In this document: in pieces, positions 52,498 through 60,266 of the stretch | How positions within the stretch are numbered: the stretch's first letter is position 1 | How the letters are laid out: every line of letters starts with the position of its first letter | Source: OLB6 sp964467455 | Lineage (GTDB): Bacteria; Bacteroidota; Ignavibacteria; Kapaibacteriales; Kapaibacteriaceae | Direction of reading: 5' to 3' | DNA: 64,000 nt | Assembly: GCA_964467455.1 (NCBI GenBank) | Contig: CAYXQJ010000008.1 | Location: 38,375-102,374, forward strand | Program-made: the position numbers and the translations under genes | The notes under the pieces: generated by a model | Told to the model about the DNA's origin: nothing | Databases searched by the model: none | What the model saw: the letters and a program-made list of their open reading frames with translations, nothing else

Positions 52498-52884
52498 CCA
52501 CGGCCGTATGGCATCTCTCACCGCCCGATACTTCTCCAGCACCGCCTCGTCATCGGGATCTTGTCCCGCTGCATACGGATCCGGGAAGGAGTGGTGGATG
52601 GTGCGTCCCACACCGGGGAGGACCGGACAGTTCTCTTTGGCGCTGTCGCAGACCGTGGCCACCACGTCGATCACAGACAGGTCCAGATCGTCTACCGACT
52701 TCGACCAGTGGTCATTGATGTCGATCCCCACCTCGGCCATCACCTTGATCGTGATGGGATTCATGCCTTGTGGATGGGTGCCGGCCGAGAAGGCACCGTG
52801 TTCCGGACCCCACAGTGCGCGGGCCCATGCTTCGGCCATTTGACTCCGGCACGAGTTGCCGGTGCAGAGAAACAGAACGTTCAT
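52477..52884 (-). CDS. arsC: Arsenate reductase (thioredoxin/LMW-PTP type)
   Basis: About 135 residues from ATG 52884. The low-molecular-weight phosphatase P-loop CTGNSCRSQ is at the N-terminus, FSAGTHPQGMNPITIKVMAE follows, and VCDSAKENCPVLPG supplies the two additional catalytic cysteines of thioredoxin-coupled ArsC. HHSFPDPYAAGQ has the general-acid Asp. The last residues VSQLVG and TAG stop are encoded by the octamer array. The gene is divergent from the AI-2E transporter gene across 24 bp. Confidence 0.93.
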   Translation of the reverse strand: MNVLFLCTGNSCRSQMAEAWARALWGPEHGAFSAGTHPQGMNPITIKVMAEVGIDINDHWSKSVDDLDLSVIDVVATVCDSAKENCPVLPGVGRTIHHSFPDPYAAGQDPDDEAVLEKYRAVRDAIRPWVSQLVG

Positions 52885-52908
52885 CCGCAAAATTCGGAAA
52901 TTGCAGTC

Positions 52909-53982
52909 ATGGAGCCGACATCATCTACACGTAACATCGGCCTGTCAACACTTGTGTTGACAGTGATCGCCTGTGCAGCGGCACTGTATGCATTGAGTCC
53001 GATCCTGATCCCCTTCATGCTTGCAGGGTTTCTCGCCGTGTTGTTCAAGCCGCTGGTCACGTGGTTCCAACGCAAAGGTCTGCCAACATGGATCGGCGTT
53101 GTTGTTGTGCTCGGCATCACCAGTCTGGCACTCTGGGGCGTCTTCTCCATCGTAGCAACGGGCGTCGAGCTGGCCATCGCAAAGGCACCGGAGTACGCCA
53201 AGCGTATCGACCGTATCGTCACCGACATCGATCATAACGTCGGCGGAGCGATCACAAAGTACGTGCAATCCACACGCCGCACCACGATCAGCGAACTTCT
53301 CTCTCCATCAACAGCCGTCGGTATCATCACCTCATCGGTCGGCTCCGTGGTCACCATCACCGCCGATGCTGCCATGGTCCTCCTCTACCTCATCTTCATG
53401 ATGTTAGGGGGCGAGCAGTTCGCCGTCAAACTCAACGCCGCCTTCCGCGGTACCGATGCCTATCAACTTGTCGGCGTCTACGAATCCGTTAACGGCAAGG
53501 TGCTGCGTTACCTCCGACTCAAGACCGTGTTCAACTTGCTCAACGGTCTGCTGGCGTGGGGCATCATGGAGATCTTCGGACTCGACTTCGCACCACTGAT
53601 CGCATTGTTGACATTCCTCTTCCACTACTTGCCCAACATCGGCTCGTTCATCACCACCATCATTCCGTTGCTTGTTGGCCTGGTGCAGTTCAACGATCTC
53701 GCCATGGTCATACTCATGGTCTCCATCCTCGTCGTTGTCCAGAACATCATCGGCAACATCGTCGAGCCACGCGCCATGGGCGCCAGTCTCGACCTCAGCC
53801 CCATCGTCGTCCTCTTCGCCCTCGTCTTCTGGGGCTGGATGTGGGGCCTCGTCGGCATGATCCTCTCCGTTCCCATCGTTGCCATCATCAAAGCCGTCAT
53901 GGAACAGTTCGAGACCACACGCCCCCTAGCGATCTTGATGGGCAACAAAGCGCCGACACCACATGCTGAGGTAACGGCATGA
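52909..53982 (+). CDS. AI-2E transporter family (PerM-like) membrane protein
   Basis: About 357 residues with 7-8 TM spans in the PerM pattern: ALYALSPILIPFMLAGFLAV, MVLLYLIFMMLGG, LLTFLFHYLPNIGSFITTII, and the conserved VEPRAMGASLDLSPIVVLFA at the end. The likely role is export of a small solute. ATG 52909 (MEPTSSTRNIGLSTL) is preferred; the open frame upstream is antisense to arsC. Overlaps the next gene by 4 bp. Confidence 0.88.
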   Translation: MEPTSSTRNIGLSTLVLTVIACAAALYALSPILIPFMLAGFLAVLFKPLVTWFQRKGLPTWIGVVVVLGITSLALWGVFSIVATGVELAIAKAPEYAKRIDRIVTDIDHNVGGAITKYVQSTRRTTISELLSPSTAVGIITSSVGSVVTITADAAMVLLYLIFMMLGGEQFAVKLNAAFRGTDAYQLVGVYESVNGKVLRYLRLKTVFNLLNGLLAWGIMEIFGLDFAPLIALLTFLFHYLPNIGSFITTIIPLLVGLVQFNDLAMVILMVSILVVVQNIIGNIVEPRAMGASLDLSPIVVLFALVFWGWMWGLVGMILSVPIVAIIKAVMEQFETTRPLAILMGNKAPTPHAEVTA

Positions 53983-54635
53983 ACATCACGCTCGACAATG
54001 TGTCCGTGACGTATCATGGCATCGATGCGCTGAGCGAGATCAACATCACGTTCAGTTCGGAGCAGCCAACCTTGATCACCGGTCCGACCGGTGCCGGCAA
54101 GACCACGTTGCTGCGACTGCTCTACGCCGACGTGCTGCCGTCACGCGGGACGGTGACGATCGATGGCGTCGCAACATCATCGATGAAGTCGACTGCACGT
54201 CGCGAGCTCCGCCGCCGCCTCGGCATTGTTCAACAGGATTGCCGGCTGGTGAGCGACTACACGGTCTTCGACAACGTCCTCATGGCCCTCGCCCTTCGCG
54301 GTGTCAGCAAAGACGATGCACAACGTGAGTGTCTCGAACTCCTGGCCGATCTCAACATCAGCTACGTCAAACACAAACTCCCACGCCAGCTCTCAGGGGG
54401 CGAGCAACATCTTGTAGCGCTCGCACGAGCACTTGCGATGAAGCCGGAACTCATCATCGCCGATGAACCAACAGGTACACTGGATGACGTAACATCGAAC
54501 GAGGTCGCCATCGCCCTCAAAAGCGCCATCAACCGCGGCGTCGGACTGGTAGTGTCAACCCACAGTACGCAGTTCGTCGAGGCGATGGAAGGAGCGAAGA
54601 GAGTGAAGATCTCCGAGGGGCGAATAACTGAATAA
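53979..54635 (+). CDS. ABC transporter ATP-binding protein, FtsE-like
   Basis: 218 residues: ITGPTGAGKTTLLRLLYAD (Walker A), QLSGGEQHLVALARALAMKP (signature) and IADEPTGTLDDVTSN (Walker B), the small form seen in FtsE/LolD. FtsE residues LVSDYTVFDNVLMAL fit. No FtsX-like permease gene follows; dapB does. The final RITE and TAA stop are inside the octamer array, exactly as in the glycosylase at 16547. Confidence 0.88.
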   Translation: MNITLDNVSVTYHGIDALSEINITFSSEQPTLITGPTGAGKTTLLRLLYADVLPSRGTVTIDGVATSSMKSTARRELRRRLGIVQQDCRLVSDYTVFDNVLMALALRGVSKDDAQRECLELLADLNISYVKHKLPRQLSGGEQHLVALARALAMKPELIIADEPTGTLDDVTSNEVAIALKSAINRGVGLVVSTHSTQFVEAMEGAKRVKISEGRITE

Positions 54636-54705
54636 CCGAATAACCGAATAACTGAATAACCGAATAACTGAATAACCGAATGTCATTCCGAACGGAGTGA
54701 GGAAC
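54621..54705 (+). repeat. Dispersed repeat: octamer array plus 27-bp tail (copy 2)
   Basis: Seven to eight AATAACCG/AATAACTG units (54621-54680) and the same 27-bp tail as at 16493-16519 (here 54679-54705). It lies between two co-directional genes in the same orientation relative to transcription as copy 1: array at the stop of the upstream gene, tail 2 bp from the downstream start codon. Confidence 0.92.
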
Positions 54706-54707
54706 AA

Positions 54708-55487
54708 ATGGACGAAGGACGACGGACGATGGACGACGAAAGAAGGACGACGAACGTCCTACTCATCGGCTACGGTGCCATGGGCCGTGAATTAGAGCGT
54801 CATGCACCAGCGATGCACTGTGAGGTCGTGGGCATTGCGGATCTGGACCGCCCCCTATCTGATGTCACAAGTGATTTCGATGTGGCGATCGATTTTACGC
54901 AGCCGGATGCGGCGGTGGACAATGTGCGTGCCGTGACGGAGCGTGGGAAGAACATCGTGATCGGGACAACGGGTTGGTATGACCGCATCAACGAGGTGCG
55001 TGATCTGCAGCAGGCATCGGACACGGGCATTGTTGTTGGCTCCAACTTCAGCGTCGGCGTGCAAGTGTTCTTTCAAGTGGTGCAGAATGCCGCTGCATTG
55101 ATCAACGACATCGACGAGTTTGATGTGATGCTGCACGAATGGCATCATAGACGCAAGAAAGACAGTCCAAGCGGAACGGCGATCACTGCGGCGAACTTCG
55201 TCTTGAATGCTCTCGACAGAAAGTCGCACCTGGCAACGGAGACGCAGCACGGTGTGATCGATCCGGGCGCACTTCACGTGTCGTCGACGCGCGGTGGTGA
55301 GGTTGTCGGACGTCATCAGCTCACGATCGACGGCCCATCGGATACCATCGACATCATCCACAACGCCAAGGACCGTCAAGGATTTGCGAAGGGGGCTCTC
55401 TTGGCCGCCACATGGATACACGGAAAGCAGGGTATGTTCGACTTTACGCAGGTTTTTCCTGACATCATTCGGTCGCTCCGCTCATGA
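54708..55487 (+). CDS. dapB: 4-hydroxy-tetrahydrodipicolinate reductase
   Basis: Lysine/diaminopimelate pathway reductase. 259 residues: NAD(P) motif LLIGYGAMGREL, IVIGTTGWYD, catalytic HEWHHRRKKDSPSGTA (His-His and Lys) and the C-terminal LAATWIHGKQGMFDFTQ. The first ~14 residues (MDEGRRTMDDERRT) are encoded by GGACGA-type repeats; the core begins after them and has no other ATG/GTG/TTG before it, so the repeat provides the start codon. It overlaps the next gene by 4 bp. Confidence 0.94.
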   Translation: MDEGRRTMDDERRTTNVLLIGYGAMGRELERHAPAMHCEVVGIADLDRPLSDVTSDFDVAIDFTQPDAAVDNVRAVTERGKNIVIGTTGWYDRINEVRDLQQASDTGIVVGSNFSVGVQVFFQVVQNAAALINDIDEFDVMLHEWHHRRKKDSPSGTAITAANFVLNALDRKSHLATETQHGVIDPGALHVSSTRGGEVVGRHQLTIDGPSDTIDIIHNAKDRQGFAKGALLAATWIHGKQGMFDFTQVFPDIIRSLRS

Positions 55488-55870
55488 AACTCCGACATCT
55501 GCTCTTGATCATATTGGTATCGTCCATTGCGGTCAGTGTCTTTTCAACGTATCCGCAACCTCCAACGGTGGTCTTCGATCCGCCAATACTTGAGGTCACA
55601 CGCGACTCCACCGGTTACGTGCAAAAGATGATCTCCGTACGTTCATCCACGGGCGACACCGTGCGACTGTTGAGCATCAACGGCTCGTGCCGATGTGCGA
55701 CCGGTTCGGTGCAGCGTCCGATCGCGCATGACAGCACAGCCGGCAAGATCTTCCTTGCCATCAACGCAAAACACTTCACAGACAGCGTCAACTATGTGGA
55801 TTACACCATCGGCCATAGTGGTGCAAACTCACCATCGGTCTATCGTGTTGTGATCCGCGTCGATCCCTGA
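55484..55870 (+). CDS. Exported DUF1573-like protein
   Basis: 128 residues: signal peptide (HLLLIILVSSIAVSVFST) and one immunoglobulin-like domain (VVFDPPILEVTRDSTG, SINGSCRCATGSVQRPIAHD, GKIFLAINAKHFT). The CxC and downstream pattern recall the DUF1573/HYDIN-like fold, function unknown. Start overlaps the dapB stop by 4 bp. Confidence 0.7.
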   Translation: MKLRHLLLIILVSSIAVSVFSTYPQPPTVVFDPPILEVTRDSTGYVQKMISVRSSTGDTVRLLSINGSCRCATGSVQRPIAHDSTAGKIFLAINAKHFTDSVNYVDYTIGHSGANSPSVYRVVIRVDP

Positions 55871-55884
55871 ACCGGAGAACCATT

Positions 55885-56280
55885 ATGAAGTATTGGCTCG
55901 TCAAGACCGAACCGGACGTGTATTCATGGGACATGTTCGTCAAGGACAAGCGCACATTTTGGGACGGCGTGCGCAATTATCAAGCCCGCAACAACATGCA
56001 GGCGATGAAGAACGGTGATCAGGTGATCTTCTATCACACCGGCGAAGAACGTCAAGCCGTCGGCATCGCCGAAGTCGTCAAAGAAGCGTATCAAGACCCG
56101 ACAACCGACGAGACCGCCTGGGTCTGCGTAGACCTGAAGCCCGTGCGCAAGCTCGCCACACCCATCACCCTCGCCCAGATCAAAGCCGATCCGAAGTTGA
56201 AAGATATTGGGTTGATCAAGAATGGGAGGTTGTCGGTGGTGGAACTCACTGCTGCGCAGTTTAGTCGGTTAGTCGGTTAG
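55885..56280 (+). CDS. EVE domain protein
   Basis: 131 residues, PUA-like fold: MKYWLVKTEPDVYSWDMF, FWDGVRNYQARNNMQAMKNG, VIFYHTGEERQAVGIAEVV. EVE domains recognise modified bases in DNA or RNA. Only the catalytic-less reader domain is present. The final FSRLVG and the TAG stop are encoded by the upstream arm of the 39-bp inverted repeat. Confidence 0.93.
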   Translation: MKYWLVKTEPDVYSWDMFVKDKRTFWDGVRNYQARNNMQAMKNGDQVIFYHTGEERQAVGIAEVVKEAYQDPTTDETAWVCVDLKPVRKLATPITLAQIKADPKLKDIGLIKNGRLSVVELTAAQFSRLVG

Positions 56281-56761
56281 TCGGTTAGTCAGTTAATGGG
56301 GATGTCACGTTCTGGTGGTTGTGATACACGTTGTGTGTATGAAAAACCCGGATTCTCCGTTGCTGATCAAGGCGTCGTTGTTTGCCGTGTACGGTATCGC
56401 CGTTTCACAGATGCTGCGTGGACACGGCATGACGCGAATGGCATCCCAGCTAGAGGGTGCGTCTCTTTCGATCAAGAACAATGTCTCGGAAGCACAGTTG
56501 CCGGAAAGTCGGCGCGACTTCGTTCACAAACTCCGGATCGCACAGAAAGAGGTGTGTGAGGCAGAGGGTATCTGCGAGCTTCTCAATGAGAGATACGGCA
56601 TCACGCAAAATCAGAAAAACACGTTATTGGGACTCACTGACGAGCTCGGACGTATCATGTCTGCTTCGATCAGTACGGCTATTCGAAACCTAAAGGGCCG
56701 ATCCACCAAATGATGAACCGGCCCATTAACTGACTAACCGACTAACCGACTAACCGACTAA
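56261..56761. mobile_element. Putative small element: four-helix-bundle gene bracketed by 39-bp inverted repeats
   Basis: The arm at 56261-56299 and its exact reverse complement at 56723-56761 are each 39 bp and perfectly matched, built from TTAGTCGG octamers. They enclose one gene (56339-56713) and 40-bp flanks. The downstream arm continues as a longer array to 56792, where it abuts the dnaA stop codon. Similar arrays without a gene occur elsewhere in the window. Mobility is inferred; no transposase is present and target-site duplication was not evaluated. Confidence 0.5.
56339..56713 (+). CDS. Four-helix-bundle protein (23S rRNA intervening-sequence/Avd family)
   Basis: About 124 residues from ATG 56339 (MKNPDSPLLIKASLFAVYG). 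Core motifs are those of the S23/IVP four-helix family: ASQLEGASLSIKNNVSEAQL, SRRDFVHKLRIAQKEVCEAE, ICELLNERYGI and LTDELGRIMSASISTAIRNL. The family includes proteins encoded in 23S rRNA intervening sequences and the DGR accessory protein Avd, which is basic and binds nucleic acid; no reverse transcriptase or rRNA gene is nearby. Function here unknown. The 56315 start is less likely. Confidence 0.85.
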   Translation: MKNPDSPLLIKASLFAVYGIAVSQMLRGHGMTRMASQLEGASLSIKNNVSEAQLPESRRDFVHKLRIAQKEVCEAEGICELLNERYGITQNQKNTLLGLTDELGRIMSASISTAIRNLKGRSTK

Positions 56762-56792
56762 CCGACTAACCGACTAACCGACTAACTAACCG
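56723..56792. repeat. CCGACTAA octamer array adjoining the dnaA stop
   Basis: About eight octamers CCGACTAA; the first 39 bp are the reverse complement of 56261-56299. The array ends 2 bp from the dnaA stop codon (56794-56796). Each unit carries TAA on the plus strand and TAG on the minus strand. Confidence 0.92.
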
Positions 56793-56793
56793 G

Positions 56794-58302
56794 TTAACTC
56801 TTCAGTGCCTTCTTCAAAAACTCCACATCCTGCCGGATCTTCTTATCCGTATCGATGTAGTTCATGATCTGCTGGCAGGAGTGCAGGACCGTGGTGTGGT
56901 CGCGGCCGCCGAAGTGCATGCCGATGCTCTTGAGCGACATCTGCGTGAGGTTCTTGGCCAAGTACATGCTCATTTGGCGAGCGAGGACCACTTCGTGCTT
57001 CCGGGTCTTGGCCGAAAGCAGATCGACCTTTTGATTGTAGTAAGCAGCGACCTCTTGCTTGATGTCGTCGATCGTGAGCTGACGGGATGAGGGGGCGTTG
57101 GTGACGGAACGGACCACTTCCTTGGCAAGGTCAAGCGTAAGCGGACGGTTGTCCAACGTGACCTTGGCCAGCAGGGAGATGAGGCAGCCTTCGATCTCGC
57201 GGACGCTGGAGGTGACGTGGCGAGCCACGTACTCCATGATATCGCCCGGCAGATCAACGCCTTCTTCCTGTGACTTCTGCTGCAGGATGGCCATGCGCGT
57301 TTCGAAATCCGGCGGCTGGATGTCGGCCGTCAGACCCCACTGAAAGCGGGAGATGAGGCGTTCATCGACGTCGGCCAGGTCCTTCGGCTGCTTGTCGCTG
57401 GTCAGGATCACCTGCTTGCCGGCCTGGTGCAAGGCATTGAACGTATGGAAGAACATGTCTTGCGTACGCTCCTTGCCCCCTAAGAACTGAATATCATCCA
57501 CCACCAAGACATCGACGCTGCGATAGAACTGCGTGAATTCGGGCAGCTTGTTGGTCTGGATGGCGTTGATGTACTCCATGGTGAACTTCTCGGAGTTCGT
57601 ATAGAGCACCTTGGCGTTGCGGTTGCGTTGGAGGACGCGGTTGCCGATGGCCTGAACGAGGTGGGTCTTGCCCAGCCCTGTTGGACCGTAGATCACCAGC
57701 GGGTTGTAGCGTGTACCGCCCGGATTGTCGGCAACAGCCATGGCGGCCGACGTGGCCAGCTGATTGTTCTCGCCGCGGATGAAGTTCTCGAAGGTATACC
57801 GCGGGTTGAAGTACGTTGGATAGTGGGCCGGCGACGTTGGTTGTTTCGGACCCGACGTCGGTGCCTCTTCGAACGGCAGTGGCTGTTGTGCCTGCTTACG
57901 GAAGGCCGGAAGCTTGATGGTGCGTTGCTCGGGCGACGATTCGCCTTCATCGACAACTACCTGATACTGCAGCTTGGCCTTGGCGCCCAGCACCTTCTGA
58001 AGCGTCTTCTGCAGGAGGGATGAATAGTGTTCTTCGATCCACTCGTAGAAAAACTGACTCGGCAGGTCGAGTGTGAGCTGCGTACCGTCCCAGCTTTGTG
58101 GACGCATCGACTCGAACCAGGTCTTGTAGACCTGTTCCGAGACGTTATCACGAATGATCTCCAAACACCGCGCCCAAAGGGTCTCGGCATCTGAAGATCC
58201 GCCGTTCTGTTCCGTGCGTGCCATCCGCTTGGTTGACGTAGCAGTCTCCTCGACAGTGGTCTGTGTGGTGGAAAACAAATTCAAGGTCTCACTTTTTTTC
58301 AC
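56794..58302 (-). CDS. dnaA: Chromosomal replication initiator protein DnaA
   Basis: 502 residues. Domain I (WARCLEIIRDNVSEQVYKTW, about 45-125), a Gln/Pro-rich domain II, AAA+ domain III with Walker A IYGPTGLGKTHLVQAIGN near 204 and VVDDIQFLGGKERTQDMFFH, and domain IV with the DnaA-box-binding signature FGGRDHTTVLHSCQQI near 464. GTG start, with GGAGG about 16 nt upstream. dnaN does not follow; the gene is isolated and convergent with the four-helix-bundle cassette. Confidence 0.98.
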   Translation of the reverse strand: MKKSETLNLFSTTQTTVEETATSTKRMARTEQNGGSSDAETLWARCLEIIRDNVSEQVYKTWFESMRPQSWDGTQLTLDLPSQFFYEWIEEHYSSLLQKTLQKVLGAKAKLQYQVVVDEGESSPEQRTIKLPAFRKQAQQPLPFEEAPTSGPKQPTSPAHYPTYFNPRYTFENFIRGENNQLATSAAMAVADNPGGTRYNPLVIYGPTGLGKTHLVQAIGNRVLQRNRNAKVLYTNSEKFTMEYINAIQTNKLPEFTQFYRSVDVLVVDDIQFLGGKERTQDMFFHTFNALHQAGKQVILTSDKQPKDLADVDERLISRFQWGLTADIQPPDFETRMAILQQKSQEEGVDLPGDIMEYVARHVTSSVREIEGCLISLLAKVTLDNRPLTLDLAKEVVRSVTNAPSSRQLTIDDIKQEVAAYYNQKVDLLSAKTRKHEVVLARQMSMYLAKNLTQMSLKSIGMHFGGRDHTTVLHSCQQIMNYIDTDKKIRQDVEFLKKALKS

Positions 58303-58529
58303 TCAACTAGCCCTCCTCCGCCCCACGGCGGTTGAATGAATGATGCATTGTCAAATCGTTATCTACATGTTCAGGGGGTGCAAAATTGATCGTTAGTCAT
58401 ACCATCTCACAAGCAAAAAAGATGGTCCAAGTGAATATTTTTTCCTTGCTTTTCTCATTGCTGTTGTAAGCGTTCATCCCACCAACAACTTCGCCGTTTC
58501 GGCACGGTTGTTGTCCCTATTTTCGTGCG
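58303..58529. other. Intergenic region between dnaA and tatC (possible promoters/origin)
   Basis: 227 bp between divergent dnaA and tatC. It has AT-rich stretches (GAATATTTTTTCC near 58434) and one near-DnaA-box TTATCTACA at about 58360 (one mismatch to TTATCCACA). No cluster of boxes is visible, so an origin here is only possible. TATTTTCG upstream of the tatC ATG is a weak -7-like element. Confidence 0.35.
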
Positions 58530-59282
58530 ATGTCCGACGCACCAGACACCGAACCGACCGAACACAAAGAGATGAGCTTCCTCGGTCATCTTGGAGAGCT
58601 CCGCGACCGTGCTTTTAAGGCCATTCTCTGGATCTTGGTCGGCGCTGCCGTTGCCGGTTACTTCAACGACTTCATCATGAACCAGTTGTTGTTGAAGCCA
58701 GCCGTCGATGCAAACATCAACCTACAAAACCTTGAGCCGTTTGGACAGGCCTTTTTGCTGTTCAAGGTGATCTTTTTTTCGGGCTTGGTGTTGGCCTTCC
58801 CCATGGTGATCTATCAAGTGTGGGCCTTCATCGCTCCCGGACTCTACGTGCATGAACGTCGGTGGGCACGGTGGGTCACCCTCATCACCACCTTCTGCTT
58901 CCTCGCCGGCGTCGCCTTCGCCTACTTCCTGCTCATCCCCAGCATGATGAGCTACATCAACGCCGTTGCCAACCCCAATATCGAGGATAATATCTCGACG
59001 AGTGCCTATTTCTCGTTTTTCGTCAATATGTTGCTGGCCTCGGGCCTGATCTTTGAACTTCCATTGATCACCTGGGTGTTATCAAAGGTCGGCATGGTCT
59101 CGTCGAAGTTGATGTCCAAGTACCGTCGGCATTCCATCGTAGCCATTCTCATCTTGGCAGCGGTGATCACGCCTACACCGGACCCGATCACCCAGATCAT
59201 GGTCGCCATTCCACTGTATGTTCTCTACGAGATCAGCGTGGTGATCTCCTACTACACTAATCCAAAGTCACGCGAAGCATGA
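58530..59282 (+). CDS. tatC: Sec-independent translocase TatC
   Basis: The core receptor of the twin-arginine pathway. 250 residues, six TM spans, with the N-terminal MSFLGHLGELRDRAF, the FPMVIYQVWAFIAPGLYVHE segment and LPLITWVLSKVGMVS, then ITPTPDPITQIMVAIPLYVL. No tatA/B is adjacent. Overlaps the polyprenyl synthase start by 4 bp. Confidence 0.97.
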   Translation: MSDAPDTEPTEHKEMSFLGHLGELRDRAFKAILWILVGAAVAGYFNDFIMNQLLLKPAVDANINLQNLEPFGQAFLLFKVIFFSGLVLAFPMVIYQVWAFIAPGLYVHERRWARWVTLITTFCFLAGVAFAYFLLIPSMMSYINAVANPNIEDNISTSAYFSFFVNMLLASGLIFELPLITWVLSKVGMVSSKLMSKYRRHSIVAILILAAVITPTPDPITQIMVAIPLYVLYEISVVISYYTNPKSREA

Positions 59283-60265
59283 TCTCATCGGCCTCCATCA
59301 AGACCATTAGCGCTCCGGTAGGGGGCGAGCTGGACAAGCTCGATTCCTACATGCGCGAGCAGATGCGGACCCGTACCGCCCTGCTCGATACGGTCGTCCG
59401 CTACATCATGCGTCAGCGTGGCAAGCGCGTCCGCCCTACCCTGGTCTTCCTCACGGCCGGCATGACGGGCGGCATCACCGACCGCGCCTACATCGGCGCT
59501 GCGATGGTGGAGTTGCTCCACACCGCTACCCTCGTCCATGACGATGTAGTGGATCAGTCTGAAGAACGCCGCGGTGTTGCCAGCATCAACGCCGTCTGGA
59601 AGAACAAGGTCGCCGTCCTCGTGGGCGACTACCTCCTCTCCCGCGGCCTGCTCATGGCCGTCAACAACAACGAATTCGACTTCCTCAAGGTCACCTCCGA
59701 CGCTGTCCGCCGCATGAGCGAAGGGGAGCTGCTGCAGATCCAGAAGAGCCGGCAGAAGACGATCGACGAAGAGACGTACTTCCGCATCATCTCCGACAAG
59801 ACAGCATCGCTGATCTCGACGTGTTGCGAGATCGGCGCCATTAGCGCCACGCACGACGCCGACGTCCGCAAAGCCATGCACGACTACGGCGAACTCGTCG
59901 GTCTGGCCTTCCAGATCCGCGACGATGTGTTGGACTACACCAGCAAGACGTCGATCCTGGGTAAACCGGTCGGCAACGACCTCAAGGATCAGAAGATCAC
60001 CTTGCCGCTGATCTATGCCTGTGCCGCCGCGCCTCCCGCTGATGGCCGAGCCATGATCAAGATGATCAAGAGTCGGAAGCCAACGCGGGCCGATATCGAC
60101 AAGGTGATGCGTTTTGTGGAGCGCTACAAAGGCATCGAGGCCGCACAAGACAAGGCCACGGAGCTCCAACAACAAGCCGTTGGGCTACTCGTCAATATGC
60201 CGCCTTCAGCGTACAAGACGTCGCTGATCGATTTCGCTAACTTTGTCGTGCAACGAGGAAACTGA
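59279..60265 (+). CDS. Polyprenyl diphosphate synthase
   Basis: 328-residue trans-prenyltransferase. First Asp motif LVHDDVVDQSEERRG near residue 84, with RGKRVRPTLVFLTAG before it; second DDVLDYTSK with FQIRDDVLDY and GKPVGNDLKDQKITLPLIYA. It makes an all-trans polyprenyl (probably quinone side-chain) diphosphate; chain length not inferable. Confidence 0.95.
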   Translation: MISSASIKTISAPVGGELDKLDSYMREQMRTRTALLDTVVRYIMRQRGKRVRPTLVFLTAGMTGGITDRAYIGAAMVELLHTATLVHDDVVDQSEERRGVASINAVWKNKVAVLVGDYLLSRGLLMAVNNNEFDFLKVTSDAVRRMSEGELLQIQKSRQKTIDEETYFRIISDKTASLISTCCEIGAISATHDADVRKAMHDYGELVGLAFQIRDDVLDYTSKTSILGKPVGNDLKDQKITLPLIYACAAAPPADGRAMIKMIKSRKPTRADIDKVMRFVERYKGIEAAQDKATELQQQAVGLLVNMPPSAYKTSLIDFANFVVQRGN

Positions 60266-60266
60266 C

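Noticed and set aside
52887..52904. ArsR-type operator between arsC and the transporter gene
   Set aside because: GCAAAATTCGGAAATTGC is only partly palindromic (6 of 9 positions) and no arsR gene is seen.
56261..56792. CRISPR-like array
   Set aside because: The units are 8 bp, directly tandem, and have no spacers; no cas gene is nearby.
59285..60175. Long minus-strand open frame of 296 residues
   Set aside because: It is antisense to the well-supported polyprenyl synthase gene and has no recognisable motif; a result of high-GC coding bias.
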